Below are positions 24,481 through 32,639 of a stretch of DNA of 64,000 bases, piece after piece. The stretch's first letter is position 1; each line of letters begins with the position of its first letter. Origin of the DNA: Aestuariibius violaceus (GTDB lineage Bacteria > Pseudomonadota > Alphaproteobacteria > Rhodobacterales > Rhodobacteraceae); assembly GCF_040779325.2 (NCBI RefSeq), contig NZ_JBFONT020000005.1, forward strand, positions 124,001 through 188,000, written 5' to 3'. The notes beneath the pieces were generated by a model. That model was not told the origin of the DNA. It ran no database searches and was given only the letters and a program-made list of their open reading frames with translations. The position numbers were made by a program, and so were the translations under genes.

Positions 24481-25281
24481 ATGAAGACCACCGACGACAT
24501 CGCACGCAAGCTCGCCGCACTCTCCTCGATGGAGGAGGAGTACCTGCCCGGCGGAGCGCGCGTGATTTCGCGCGGGGGTACGCCGGAGCCGCTTCAGGCG
24601 ATCCTGCGCGAGATTGACGAGACGGTGCTGCAGCGCAAGCTGACCTTCAAGGCGGCGAATGACGCTTCGGTTGCGATGGTCATCGCCGGGCGCCGGATGC
24701 AGGGCGTTGCCGATCTGAGTGCCGATCTGGATGGCGGTGCGGTGTCGGACCTGAAGATGCGGGCGCTGACGAAGGACGATGCGTTCCTGCTGGAGGCTTT
24801 CTCTGATCTGATGCGCCGGTTCGCCGAGGGCGCAGAGGATCTGTCTGTCACCAGCGAACCGGCCGAGCGGTTGGGCAGTGCCGCGGAGGCCGGCCTTTCC
24901 GTCAGCAGCCTGACCGAGATCTGGGCGGTCGACATGTGGGCACCGCCGCCGTCACGTATCGGACGGTTTCTGAAGGCGAGCCGGCCCAGGCTGGACGCCT
25001 TCGTACAGACCTCGGGCGAGGAAGAGGTCGGCAAGATCGGAGAAACGACGCGCCTGACCGAGCTTGATGCCTTGCTGAAGGACCGGGCCAAGAGCTATGG
25101 CGCCGCCTTGCAGACGCTGCGGCCCGATGCGCCGGAGGTCCGGTTGAGTATTGCCGGTGCCGCCGCCGGGGGGAGCGGGTATGTCGCCCTGGCCGAGGAC
25201 GGGGACGACCGGGCGGCGCTGGCGTTTCGCCCGGATGCTCTTTCGGACATTTTGAGCGCCTGGGGCAAAGCCGCCGGATAG
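24481..25281 (+). CDS. Hypothetical protein at the end of the GTPase operon
   Basis: An unrecognised soluble protein of 266 residues, mainly helical, without signal peptide or membrane segment. Visible elements are an N-terminal helix (TTDDIARKLAALSSMEEEY), a central segment with two Trp (LTEIWAVDMWAPPPSR) and a C-terminal part with alternating Gly/Ala (IAGAAAGGSGYVAL). I start at ATG 24481 rather than the upstream open frame, because the extension overlaps the preceding gene in another frame and reads as low-complexity Arg. It is the last gene before the AT-rich gap at 25282-25608, so it probably ends the kinase/GTPase operon. Confidence 0.7.
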   Translation: MKTTDDIARKLAALSSMEEEYLPGGARVISRGGTPEPLQAILREIDETVLQRKLTFKAANDASVAMVIAGRRMQGVADLSADLDGGAVSDLKMRALTKDDAFLLEAFSDLMRRFAEGAEDLSVTSEPAERLGSAAEAGLSVSSLTEIWAVDMWAPPPSRIGRFLKASRPRLDAFVQTSGEEEVGKIGETTRLTELDALLKDRAKSYGAALQTLRPDAPEVRLSIAGAAAGGSGYVALAEDGDDRAALAFRPDALSDILSAWGKAAG

Positions 25282-25608
25282 AATCAGTTAATTCGGTTTA
25301 TTTTTTGTGTAAATTCGCCTTTACACTTTGTTTTGTCTTTTCATTAATGAATTGAGCCTCGTCTCTATAATTGGTTGCTGATTAATTCCCCATACAATTT
25401 TGACGTGCATTTTTCATTAATATAAAATGCCGAATTTGTCCGCGAGTAGTCGACAATCTCTAGTTCGGCTCGTCTTTGCCAGAATTTTTTCACAAATGAC
25501 TTTCATCTTCCTTTCAAGGTCAGCGAGCTGGGCCTGCAAAAGCGCGAAATTTTAGGGTTTTTCGCGTGGATGCGTTGCAGCCGTTTGTGTTTTGACGAGG
25601 AGGCTTCT
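25282..25608. other. AT-rich intergenic region between the GTPase operon and the PstS/OmpA gene
   Basis: There are 327 gene-free bases, much more AT-rich than anything nearby, especially 25285-25440. It holds two copies of TTTTCATTAAT (about 25337 and 25410) and the promoter described separately. No hairpin followed by a T run is obvious. The AT-rich character may mark a transfer boundary or simply a strong promoter region. Confidence 0.5.
25400..25428 (+). promoter_or_regulatory. Sigma-70-type promoter for the PstS-like/OmpA gene
   Basis: TTGACG (25400-25405) and TAAAAT (25423-25428) are separated by 17 bases, an almost ideal housekeeping promoter. TATAAA at 25421-25426 is an alternative -10. 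It lies about 180 bases before the ATG at 25609, leaving a long 5' leader. The position implies that the downstream genes form a transcription unit separate from the GTPase operon. Confidence 0.6.
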
Positions 25609-27204
25609 ATGAAAACCCCGACCACTCTCATGAAAAAAGGAACGCTTTCCGCCATCGTCACGGTGGCTGCGGGACTTTTGCCATCCGCCGTTTTGGCGGA
25701 TGAAGTTGCACTGAAATCGGCGGACGGAACAGTTAATCTCGTGGGTGAATTCATTGAATTCGCGGACGATAATTATGTGATCCGGACGGCGCTGGGCGAT
25801 CTGCGGATCAGCGCGGCGCGGGTCCGCTGCGAAGGGGCCGCTTGCCCCGATTTTGAAACGGAAGAGGCCGATGTCAGGATCGCCGGTTCCGATACGGTCG
25901 GTCTGGGGATGATGCCCCTGCTGCTGTCCGGCTATGCCTCGCATCTGGAAGCGGAAGCCTCGGTCAAAGCGACGAGCACCGAAGGCGAGATCCTGGCCAA
26001 CTTCGTCAGCGATGGCGGGTTCGGGGACGAGATGGGATCGTTCCTGGTGAATTCGACTACGTCGGGCGACGCGTTCAGAGCATTGATTGACCAGACGGCG
26101 CAGGTCGGGATGGCGTCCCGCCGGATCCGGCCGCAGGAAGCGCGCGCCCTGCGCGATGCGGGCGCGGGCAACATGGTGAGCCCGCAGCAGGAGCATATCG
26201 TTGCCGTCGACAGTCTGGTCGTGATCGTCCACCCGTCGAACCCGGTGCGCGAGCTTTCCGTGGCCCAGCTGCGGGGGATCTATTCGGGTCAGATCACCGA
26301 CTGGGCCGAGGTGGGTGGGGAAAACGCACCGATCACCGTCGTGTCGCGCCAGCAAGGGTCGGGCACGCGAGCCGTCTTCGAAGGCCGGATCTTTGGTGAC
26401 GATGCGGCCGGGTCAGCGCCGAGCGAGGTAATCGTCGAGGACAACAATAACATGGCCTCGACGGTGAACGACGACCCCAATGCGATCGGCTTCGTCGGCT
26501 ACGCCTTCCAGCGCGGGGCCAAGCCGCTGACGCTGATCAACGAATGCGGCCTGTCGATGACGCCGGACGCGTTTTCCGCCAAGACGGAGGAATATGCGCT
26601 GCAGCGGCGGCTGTATCTCTATAATCGGGCGGACAACCTGGATCAGGCGACCTCTGATTTCCTGGACTACGCCCTGTCGGAAGATGCCGATGGCGTGATT
26701 GCCAAGGCGGGTTTCATCAACCTGGGCATCCGGCGCAAGGCGCAGAGCATGGACGGCGATCGGGCACGGATGCTGCTTGACCCGAATGTCGACGCCTATG
26801 AGGGCGGTATCATGCGGGCGATGCTGTCGGAGATGCTGGAATACGACCGGCTGTCGACGACCTTCCGCTTCCGCACCGGATCGGCGCGGCTGGACGAGCG
26901 GGGCCTGATCGACATGCAGCGCCTTGTCGACTTTTTGGGCGATCAGCCCGAAGGCACCAAGGTTCTGTTCGTGGGCTTCACGGACGATGTGGGCGCCTTC
27001 GACAGCAACCGCGATCTGTCCGTTGGGCGGGCGCAGCAGGTGCTGACGGAACTGCGCAACTTCGGCGGTGATCGGATTGCGGGGCTTGACCTTGCGGCGA
27101 CCGGATTCGGTGAGATTGCGCCGTCGACCTGCAACACGACCGAGTTTGGCCGGTCGATCAACCGCCGGGTCGAAGTGTGGATCGAGGCCGGCCAGAACGG
27201 CTGA
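25609..27204 (+). CDS. PstS-like periplasmic binding protein fused to a C-terminal OmpA domain
   Basis: A 531-residue exported protein. Residues 1-30 form a Sec signal peptide ending near VLADE. Residues about 85-370 match the phosphate-binding PstS superfamily: GSDTVGLGMMPLL, a phosphate-loop-like SRRIRPQE, LRGIYSGQITDWAEVGG and QQGSGTRAVFE. Residues about 415-525 form an OmpA-type peptidoglycan-binding domain (TFRFRTGSARLDERG, VGFTDDVGAFDSNRDLS, GRSINRRVEVW). Related PstS-OmpA proteins are tethered to the cell wall and are not ABC-transporter components; no pstCAB genes are here. GAGGAGG precedes ATG 25609. It could sense or capture phosphate or another oxyanion in the periplasm (inference). 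Confidence 0.9.
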   Translation: MKTPTTLMKKGTLSAIVTVAAGLLPSAVLADEVALKSADGTVNLVGEFIEFADDNYVIRTALGDLRISAARVRCEGAACPDFETEEADVRIAGSDTVGLGMMPLLLSGYASHLEAEASVKATSTEGEILANFVSDGGFGDEMGSFLVNSTTSGDAFRALIDQTAQVGMASRRIRPQEARALRDAGAGNMVSPQQEHIVAVDSLVVIVHPSNPVRELSVAQLRGIYSGQITDWAEVGGENAPITVVSRQQGSGTRAVFEGRIFGDDAAGSAPSEVIVEDNNNMASTVNDDPNAIGFVGYAFQRGAKPLTLINECGLSMTPDAFSAKTEEYALQRRLYLYNRADNLDQATSDFLDYALSEDADGVIAKAGFINLGIRRKAQSMDGDRARMLLDPNVDAYEGGIMRAMLSEMLEYDRLSTTFRFRTGSARLDERGLIDMQRLVDFLGDQPEGTKVLFVGFTDDVGAFDSNRDLSVGRAQQVLTELRNFGGDRIAGLDLAATGFGEIAPSTCNTTEFGRSINRRVEVWIEAGQNG

Positions 27205-27209
27205 GCCGG

Positions 27210-27263
27210 CGGGCCCTTCGGGGCCCGTCATTTACGGAATTCCCAGGCGGCCCGTCCGCCTGG
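27210..27263 (+). terminator. Two hairpins after the PstS-like/OmpA gene
   Basis: CGGGCCC (27210-27216) pairs with GGGCCCG (27221-27227) around a stable TTCG loop, six bases after the stop codon. CCAGGCGG (27243-27250) pairs with CCGCCTGG (27256-27263) and is followed by CCCTTTC. Neither has a long T tract, so termination is likely but may be partial, allowing read-through into the PilJ-N genes. Confidence 0.5.
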
Positions 27264-27311
27264 CCCTTTCAACGGTCCGTCGCTGGACGGGCTTCAGTAG
27301 AGATATGTCTT

Positions 27312-28253
27312 ATGAAAAAAGAGAAAGACAGACGTCTCGTCGCGCCGTCGATGATTGCCCTGACCTGCTCGCTCTTCGGAAGCGAGGCGGCAAGCGAGAG
27401 CCTCAATGCATTTCCTGGAGGCGTGACGCCGGCGCAGCTTGTCGACGATATTGGCGCGGCCGAACGGATCGATGCGGCGGATCTTTTGCGGACGATATCG
27501 CAGGAGGTGCCCTCTGCGGCTTGCCATCTGCATGAGGGGATCGAGGTTGAGGAGGCGACGCAGCTTCTGGTCGACTCGGTGAAGAAGTTTGACGTCGTCC
27601 TCGATGCGCTGCGGAACGGCAATGTGTCGATGAACATCATCGGGGCCGAGACCCGGCGCAAGACGATTGCCGATCTGGATAAGCTGGCCGGGCAATGGGC
27701 GCCGATGAAGGCTGCGGCCGAGACCATGCTGGCCGATCCGTCGGATGCGGCGGCGCTGCGGGTGATCCTTGACGGGAACCTGGCGCTTCTGGACACCGCG
27801 GCCCATCTGGTGAGCGAGCTGTCGGGCGAGTACTCCAACCCCGCCGAATTGCTGCAGGCCGACGTTCTGATGATCGACATTTCGGGGCGGCAGGCGATGC
27901 TGACCCAGAAGATCGCCAAGGAGGCGTGCCAGATTGCCATGGGCGATCCGGACCCGACCTTGCGGGAAACGCTGGCCGGATCGGTGCAGATGTTCGATGT
28001 GTCCCAGAACGCGCTTTTGTTCGGGATGGAGCAGGCGGGGATAAAGGCCGCGCCGACGCCCGAGATCGAGACCGAGTTGACGAAGGTCGCGGGCGAGTGG
28101 GCGCCGATGAAGGTGCATCTGGATGTGCTGACGGATGGCGGCGACATCGACAACGAGGCGCGGGGCGAGTTGCTGCGCGGTCTGGATGTCGTGATGTTCC
28201 ATATGAACGAGATCGTGCATCTCTACACGGAATACTCGAAGCACAAATACTGA
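27312..28253 (+). CDS. Periplasmic PilJ N-terminal-domain protein, first copy
   Basis: A 313-residue protein with a signal-peptide-like N terminus (up to about GSEAASES). It is composed of two related helical repeats of the PilJ type (the N-terminal sensor domain of type IV pilus chemoreceptors). The second is clear in DISGRQAMLTQKIAKEACQI, and both repeats contain a QWAPMK-like end. It has no transmembrane or methyl-accepting part, so it works as a free periplasmic protein. In chemoreceptors this domain binds small ligands; the ligand here is unknown. The start is ATG 27312, chosen because the signal peptide begins there; the open frame reaches back into the preceding gene. Confidence 0.85.
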   Translation: MKKEKDRRLVAPSMIALTCSLFGSEAASESLNAFPGGVTPAQLVDDIGAAERIDAADLLRTISQEVPSAACHLHEGIEVEEATQLLVDSVKKFDVVLDALRNGNVSMNIIGAETRRKTIADLDKLAGQWAPMKAAAETMLADPSDAAALRVILDGNLALLDTAAHLVSELSGEYSNPAELLQADVLMIDISGRQAMLTQKIAKEACQIAMGDPDPTLRETLAGSVQMFDVSQNALLFGMEQAGIKAAPTPEIETELTKVAGEWAPMKVHLDVLTDGGDIDNEARGELLRGLDVVMFHMNEIVHLYTEYSKHKY

Positions 28254-28324
28254 GAGTGAGTTTGGCGATGCCTCTGCGGGGCGGGCATCGTGGTAAGTGG
28301 TCTATCAAGAGTGAGGTGAGTGGT

Positions 28325-29272
28325 ATGTGCAGTGGCAAAGTAAAGCCCCCGCTACGTCTTTTCCCATTAGCGCTGGCAATGAGTGTCGGCGTGTCTGGTC
28401 CGGCGCAGGCCGGGCAGCATGATGGCACGATTGATAATCTTGTCGTGCGGGCGCAGCTGGTCGAGGATATCGGCGCCAGCGAGAGGGTGAACTATTCCGG
28501 CAAGCTGCGGATGCTGTCGCAGCGGATCGCGGCGGCTTCCTGCATCATGACGGCCGGGATCGAGCCGGAATTGAGTCGCGACGTTCTGGCTGCCGCCGCT
28601 GCGGAGTTCGAGAAGATCGCGAACGGACTGCGCAACGGTGATGCGGATCTCAACATGATCGGGGCGGAGGAACGGCGCAAGACGCTGGTCGCGCTCGACA
28701 CGCTTGATGCGGAATGGGCGCCGATCCGGGCCGCGGTCGACGAGATGCTCGGTGGCGGCGATGTGGCGGAACAGAACGCCATCGTGGCCGAGCGGAACCT
28801 GCCCCTTCTTAAGGCGGCGGTGAAGCTGGTGAGCGAGATCTCGGGCGAGTATTCGAACCCCGCCGAGATGATGCAGTCGGACGCGATGGTGATCGATATC
28901 TCCGGACGGCAGCGGATGCTGACCCAGAAGATGTCGAAGGAGGCCTGCCAGATCTGGAGCGGGACGGGCAGTGCCGAAACGCCGGACATGCTGCGCAAGA
29001 CGATGGGCCTGTTCGATACCTCGTTGAATGCGCTGGATCAGGGCATGCCTGCGGCGGGGATCATACCGCCGCCGACAGAGGAGATCGCGGCGGGGCTCAC
29101 GGCGCTTCTGGAGGACTGGGCGGGCATCAAGGCGGTACTGGAGGAGGTCGCGGCGGGAGCGCAGTTGGACGGTGCCGGGAAAGCGGCCCTGTTCGGAGAT
29201 CTGAACACCGCCCTGCGGGACATGAATGCGGTGGTCGGGCTTTACACGAGTTTCGCCAAGCACGAGCAGTGA
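28325..29272 (+). CDS. Periplasmic PilJ N-terminal-domain protein, second copy
   Basis: A 315-residue paralogue of the preceding gene: the same two-repeat layout, and shared stretches such as SGEYSNPAE, IDISGRQ.MLTQK and NMIGAE.RRKT. The N terminus (to about PAQAGQ) is a signal peptide. The first repeat here keeps the motif NYSGKLRMLSQRIAAASC, which has drifted in the first copy. Tandem duplication is the simplest origin. The start is ATG 28325 with GTGAG upstream, 71 bases after the first copy. It ends three bases before the convergent malonyl-CoA synthetase gene. Confidence 0.87.
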   Translation: MCSGKVKPPLRLFPLALAMSVGVSGPAQAGQHDGTIDNLVVRAQLVEDIGASERVNYSGKLRMLSQRIAAASCIMTAGIEPELSRDVLAAAAAEFEKIANGLRNGDADLNMIGAEERRKTLVALDTLDAEWAPIRAAVDEMLGGGDVAEQNAIVAERNLPLLKAAVKLVSEISGEYSNPAEMMQSDAMVIDISGRQRMLTQKMSKEACQIWSGTGSAETPDMLRKTMGLFDTSLNALDQGMPAAGIIPPPTEEIAAGLTALLEDWAGIKAVLEEVAAGAQLDGAGKAALFGDLNTALRDMNAVVGLYTSFAKHEQ

Positions 29273-29275
29273 CGA

Positions 29276-30793
29276 TCAGCCCTCTGGCGTGAAGACCTCT
29301 GCATAGCGGGCACGGAGGGCGGCCTTCTGGACCTTGCCCATCGTGTTGCGCGGCAGTTCGGGGACGATGTCGTAGTGGCGGGGCTGCTTGAACCGGGCGA
29401 GGTCTTTGGCGATCGCTGTCTGAATCGCCTCGAGATCCGGCTGACCGTCGCCCTCTGGGACGAGGATCGCGACCGTGCCTTCGCCCAGATCGGGGTGGGG
29501 GGCGCCGATGATCGCGGATTCACGGATGCCCGGCTGGGCGTCGAGCACCGCTTCGACCTCGGACGGGTAGATGTTGTAACCACCGGAAATGATGAGGTCT
29601 TTGCCCCGGCCGACGATGGTGACGTAGCCGTCTTCGTCGATCCGGCCGAGGTCGCCGGTGATGAAGAAGCCGCCCTCCCGCATCTCTTCGGCCGTCTTCT
29701 CGGGCATCTGCCAGTACCCCTGAAAAACATTGGGGCCGCGGACCTCGATCGTGCCGATCTCTCCCTTCGAGAGGGGGGTGCCGGTCTCGTCGGTGACGCG
29801 GAGTTCGACATCGGGCAGGGGGAGGCCGACCGTGCCGGCGCGCCTGTCGCCCTCGTAGGGGTTCGAGGTGTTCATGTTGGTTTCCGTCATCCCGTAGCGT
29901 TCGAGGATGCGGTGGCCGGTGCGGTCCTCAAAGGTGCGGTGGGTCTCGGCCAGGAGGGGGGCGGAGCCCGAAACGAAGAGGCGCATGTTTTGGGTGAGGG
30001 CCCGGTCGAAGCGCGGGGCGTCGAGAAGGCGAGTGTAGAAGGTCGGCACGCCCATCATGGCGGTGGCCTTGGGCAGGGCGTCGAGAACGGCGCCGGTGTC
30101 GAATTTCGGCAAGAAGATCATCGCGCCGCCTGCGATCAGCGTGATGTTAGTGGCGACGAAAAGGCCGTGCGTGTGGAAGATGGGCAAGGCGTGGAGGAGG
30201 GTGTCGCTTTCGGTGAAGTGCCAGAGATCGGTCAGCGTGCGGGCGTTAGAGAGCAGGTTGCGCTGGCTGAGCATGGCGCCCTTCGACCGGCCCGTCGTGC
30301 CGGACGTGTAGAGGAGGGCGGCGAGATCGGCTTCGCTGCGATCGGCGATTGGGGTGGTTCCGGACTGGTCCCTTGCGAGGTCGGCGAAGGTGCCGGTGCC
30401 GTCCGGGGCGAGCGTTTCCTGCCGGGCCTGGGCCTTTGCTGCAACGGGGGCGAGCGCGGCGTGGTTGGCCGGGCCGCAGAGCAGGAGCTTGGCGCCGGAA
30501 TTGCCGAGGAAATAGTCGATCTCGGTCGCCGTATAGGCGGTGTTGAGTGGAAGGAAGACGATGCCGGTGCGGGCGCAGGCAGCGTAGATGGCGAGCGCAT
30601 CTGGGGATTTCTCGATCTGGACAGCAAGGCGGTCTCCTGCCGTCAGGCCCGCCTGGATGAGCGCATCGGCGTAGCGGGCAGCGCTGGCGAGGAAGGCCCG
30701 ATAGGTGAGTGTCGTGCCGCCCGGCAGGTGGAGGAATGGACGGTCGCTGGTTTCGTGCCGGCCGAAAAGCGTGTCGTAGAGCGGGTTTGCCAT
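29276..30793 (-). CDS. matB: Malonyl-CoA synthetase (AMP-binding enzyme, MatB-like)
   Basis: A 505-residue member of the acyl-AMP-forming ligase family, predicted to make malonyl-CoA from malonate, ATP and CoA. Visible motifs are the phosphate loop LLYTSGTTGRSKGA, ERYGMTET, FFITGDLGRIDEDGY with the hinge GRGKDLIISGGYNIYPSEVE, and the C-terminal catalytic Lys in NTMGKVQK. The substrate call rests on overall resemblance to rhizobial and roseobacter MatB; another small acid is possible. The start is ATG 30793 with AGAGGAG five bases upstream. No malonate decarboxylase or transport gene is adjacent. Confidence 0.85.
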   Translation of the reverse strand: MANPLYDTLFGRHETSDRPFLHLPGGTTLTYRAFLASAARYADALIQAGLTAGDRLAVQIEKSPDALAIYAACARTGIVFLPLNTAYTATEIDYFLGNSGAKLLLCGPANHAALAPVAAKAQARQETLAPDGTGTFADLARDQSGTTPIADRSEADLAALLYTSGTTGRSKGAMLSQRNLLSNARTLTDLWHFTESDTLLHALPIFHTHGLFVATNITLIAGGAMIFLPKFDTGAVLDALPKATAMMGVPTFYTRLLDAPRFDRALTQNMRLFVSGSAPLLAETHRTFEDRTGHRILERYGMTETNMNTSNPYEGDRRAGTVGLPLPDVELRVTDETGTPLSKGEIGTIEVRGPNVFQGYWQMPEKTAEEMREGGFFITGDLGRIDEDGYVTIVGRGKDLIISGGYNIYPSEVEAVLDAQPGIRESAIIGAPHPDLGEGTVAILVPEGDGQPDLEAIQTAIAKDLARFKQPRHYDIVPELPRNTMGKVQKAALRARYAEVFTPEG

Positions 30794-30911
30794 GGAACTC
30801 CTCTTACCTGTCCGCAAGGTAATGCGATTTGTCCGGGAGATGCACTGGGGGTGGCGATGCGGAGGCAGGGGATCCGACGATTGCGGTAGCTGACGCGGCA
30901 GAGGCGCCGGA

Positions 30912-30939
30912 TTGACGTTGTCTCTGGGGCGGTTAGGAA
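30912..30939 (+). promoter_or_regulatory. Candidate sigma-70 promoter for the class V aminotransferase gene
   Basis: TTGACG (30912-30917) and TAGGAA (30934-30939) are 16 bases apart and lie about 30 bases before the ATG at 30968. The -10 is a poor match, the -35 a good one. AAGGAG at about 30953 is the ribosome binding site. Confidence 0.4.
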
Positions 30940-30967
30940 AGGCTGTCGACGTCAAGGAGCCTTCCCG

Positions 30968-32143
30968 ATGAGCCTCGCCCATGGCCACCATTACCTCGCC
31001 ATTCCCGGACCGTCGGTGATCCCCGACCGGGTGCAGCGCGCGATGCATCGGGCGTCGCCGAATATCTACGAAGGCGAACTGCACGAGATCACCCGCAGCG
31101 TGATCCCCGACCTCAAGCGGGTGGCGCGGACGGAGGCGCAGGTGGCGCTTTATATCGGGAACGGGCATGCGGCGTGGGAGGCGGCTTTGGCCAACGTGAC
31201 ATCGCCCGGCGACCGGGTTCTGGTGCTGGCGACGGGGCGGTTCGGGCATGGCTGGTCCGAGATGGCCAGGACGCTGGGGCTGGAGCCTCAGATCCTCGAC
31301 TTCGGGGAGGAGAGCGATGTCGATCCCGCGCGGGTGGAAGAGGCTCTGAAGGCCGATCGCGAGGGCCGGATAAAGGCGGTGCTGTCGGTCTTCGTCGACA
31401 CCTCGACCAGCGTGCTGAGCGATGTGGGTGCCGTGCGGCAAGCGATTGATAATGCGGGCCATTCCGCGCTTCTGATGTGCGATTGCATCGCCTCGCTGGG
31501 CTGTGACCGGTTCGAGATGGACGATTGGGGCGTCGATGTCACCGTGACGGGTTGCCAGAAGGGGCTGATGACGCCGCCGGGGATGAGTTTCGTCTTCTTC
31601 AACGAAAAGGCCGAGGCCGCCCGGGAGAGTGCGCAGAACGTGACCCATTACTGGGATTGGCAGCGGCGGACGGGAGTGGAGGAGTATTATCAGTACTTCG
31701 ACGGGACGGCGCCGACGCATCATCTGTACGGGTTGCGGGAAGCGCTGGATATGATCTTTGAAGAGGGGCTGGAGGCGGTCTGGGCCCGGCACCGGCGGCT
31801 GGCGGGCGCGATCTGGGCGGCGGGGGAGACGTGGGCGCAAGAGGGGCCTATGCGCTTGAACGTAAAGGATATTTCCCAGCGGTCCTGCGCTGTCACCAGC
31901 GTTGGGATTGGTGAAGGAAACGGGGACCGGCTGCGGGCCTTCATGGAGCACGAGATGGGCGTGACGCTGGGGATCGGGCTGGGGCGCGATCCGTCGAGCG
32001 CGTGGTTCCGCATCGGGCATATGGGGCATGTGAATGCCCATATGGTGATGGGGCTGCTGGGCTGTATCGAGACCGGATTGAGCGCCTTGCAGATCCCGCA
32101 TGGGCGGGGGGCGCTGGACGCGGCGGCGGAAGCCTTGGTCTAG
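30968..32143 (+). CDS. Class V pyridoxal-phosphate aminotransferase (serine/alanine-glyoxylate type)
   Basis: A 391-residue PLP enzyme of fold type I. It shows the N-terminal PGPSVIPDRV typical of the alanine/serine-glyoxylate aminotransferase group, the conserved SVFVDTSTSVLSDV, the cofactor-contacting Asp in MCDCIASLG, and the Schiff-base Lys in TGCQKGLMTPPG. It probably transfers amino groups to glyoxylate or pyruvate; the exact donor cannot be read from the sequence. ATG 30968 follows AAGGAG. It overlaps the end of the convergent small membrane protein gene by four bases. Confidence 0.9.
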   Translation: MSLAHGHHYLAIPGPSVIPDRVQRAMHRASPNIYEGELHEITRSVIPDLKRVARTEAQVALYIGNGHAAWEAALANVTSPGDRVLVLATGRFGHGWSEMARTLGLEPQILDFGEESDVDPARVEEALKADREGRIKAVLSVFVDTSTSVLSDVGAVRQAIDNAGHSALLMCDCIASLGCDRFEMDDWGVDVTVTGCQKGLMTPPGMSFVFFNEKAEAARESAQNVTHYWDWQRRTGVEEYYQYFDGTAPTHHLYGLREALDMIFEEGLEAVWARHRRLAGAIWAAGETWAQEGPMRLNVKDISQRSCAVTSVGIGEGNGDRLRAFMEHEMGVTLGIGLGRDPSSAWFRIGHMGHVNAHMVMGLLGCIETGLSALQIPHGRGALDAAAEALV

Positions 32144-32331
32144 ATCTTGTGGCGCGCCACGCGGCGTGCCGCAAAATGTGCCCCGCGATCGAAGCCTACG
32201 GCACTGAAGATGACCCAGAGGAACCCGAAGAGCGCGGCGACCACGAAGAGGCTCATGAAGACGATGAGGCCCATCATGGCGAGAAAGGCATTGGTGTAAT
32301 CCGGGGCTTCGCCGGGATGATGGTGTTGCAT
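32140..32331 (-). CDS. Small single-helix membrane protein
   Basis: A 63-residue protein: a His/Pro-rich start (MQHHHPGEAPDYTNAF), one strong hydrophobic segment (LAMMGLIVFMSLFVVAALFGFLWVIF, about residues 18-42) and a basic C-terminal end (ARRVARHK). I cannot name a family. The frame is open further upstream, but only from ATG 32331 does the protein make sense, and the ribosome binding site there is weak. It is convergent with the aminotransferase gene. Confidence 0.65.
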   Translation of the reverse strand: MQHHHPGEAPDYTNAFLAMMGLIVFMSLFVVAALFGFLWVIFSAVGFDRGAHFAARRVARHKI

Positions 32332-32639
32332 GGGGTGTGTTCCCTGCGGCTGCGCGGAACAGGATAGAGCGCTTTTTACGGCGGACATCCTAATTCTGTG
32401 TGTGCATCCCGTTCGCGGCACGGATGCGCCGGTTTTCGTGCAACAGCGGGGCGTTTTGCCGGACTTGCGGGAAGGGATCGCGCGATCTGGAGGGCTTTGA
32501 ATGGGATGCGCTACGTGAGGCGGAGCGGGCGGCCGCACATTCATGCCATTGGAAACACTGCGAAATCGCCCCCATAATGTAGGTCGGGCGGCATCGCCGG
32601 ATGACAGGGCGAAATTTATCTGCCGCCGTCACCCCCTTG
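32332..32639. other. Intergenic region between the small membrane protein gene and valS
   Basis: There are 308 bases without a supported gene. A 60-codon Cys-rich open frame on the plus strand (about 32400-32582) starts with GTG, lacks a ribosome binding site and has no family look, so I do not call it. The region must hold the promoter of the small membrane protein and the valS 3' end. I see no clear terminator. Confidence 0.4.

Noticed and set aside
29375..30889. A 504-codon open frame on the plus strand opposite the malonyl-CoA synthetase gene
   Set aside because: The product is low-complexity and unrecognisable, while the minus-strand gene shows all catalytic motifs.
32400..32582. A 60-codon Cys-rich open frame on the plus strand
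   Set aside because: GTG start, no ribosome binding site, no recognisable family and no promoter; chance is more likely.
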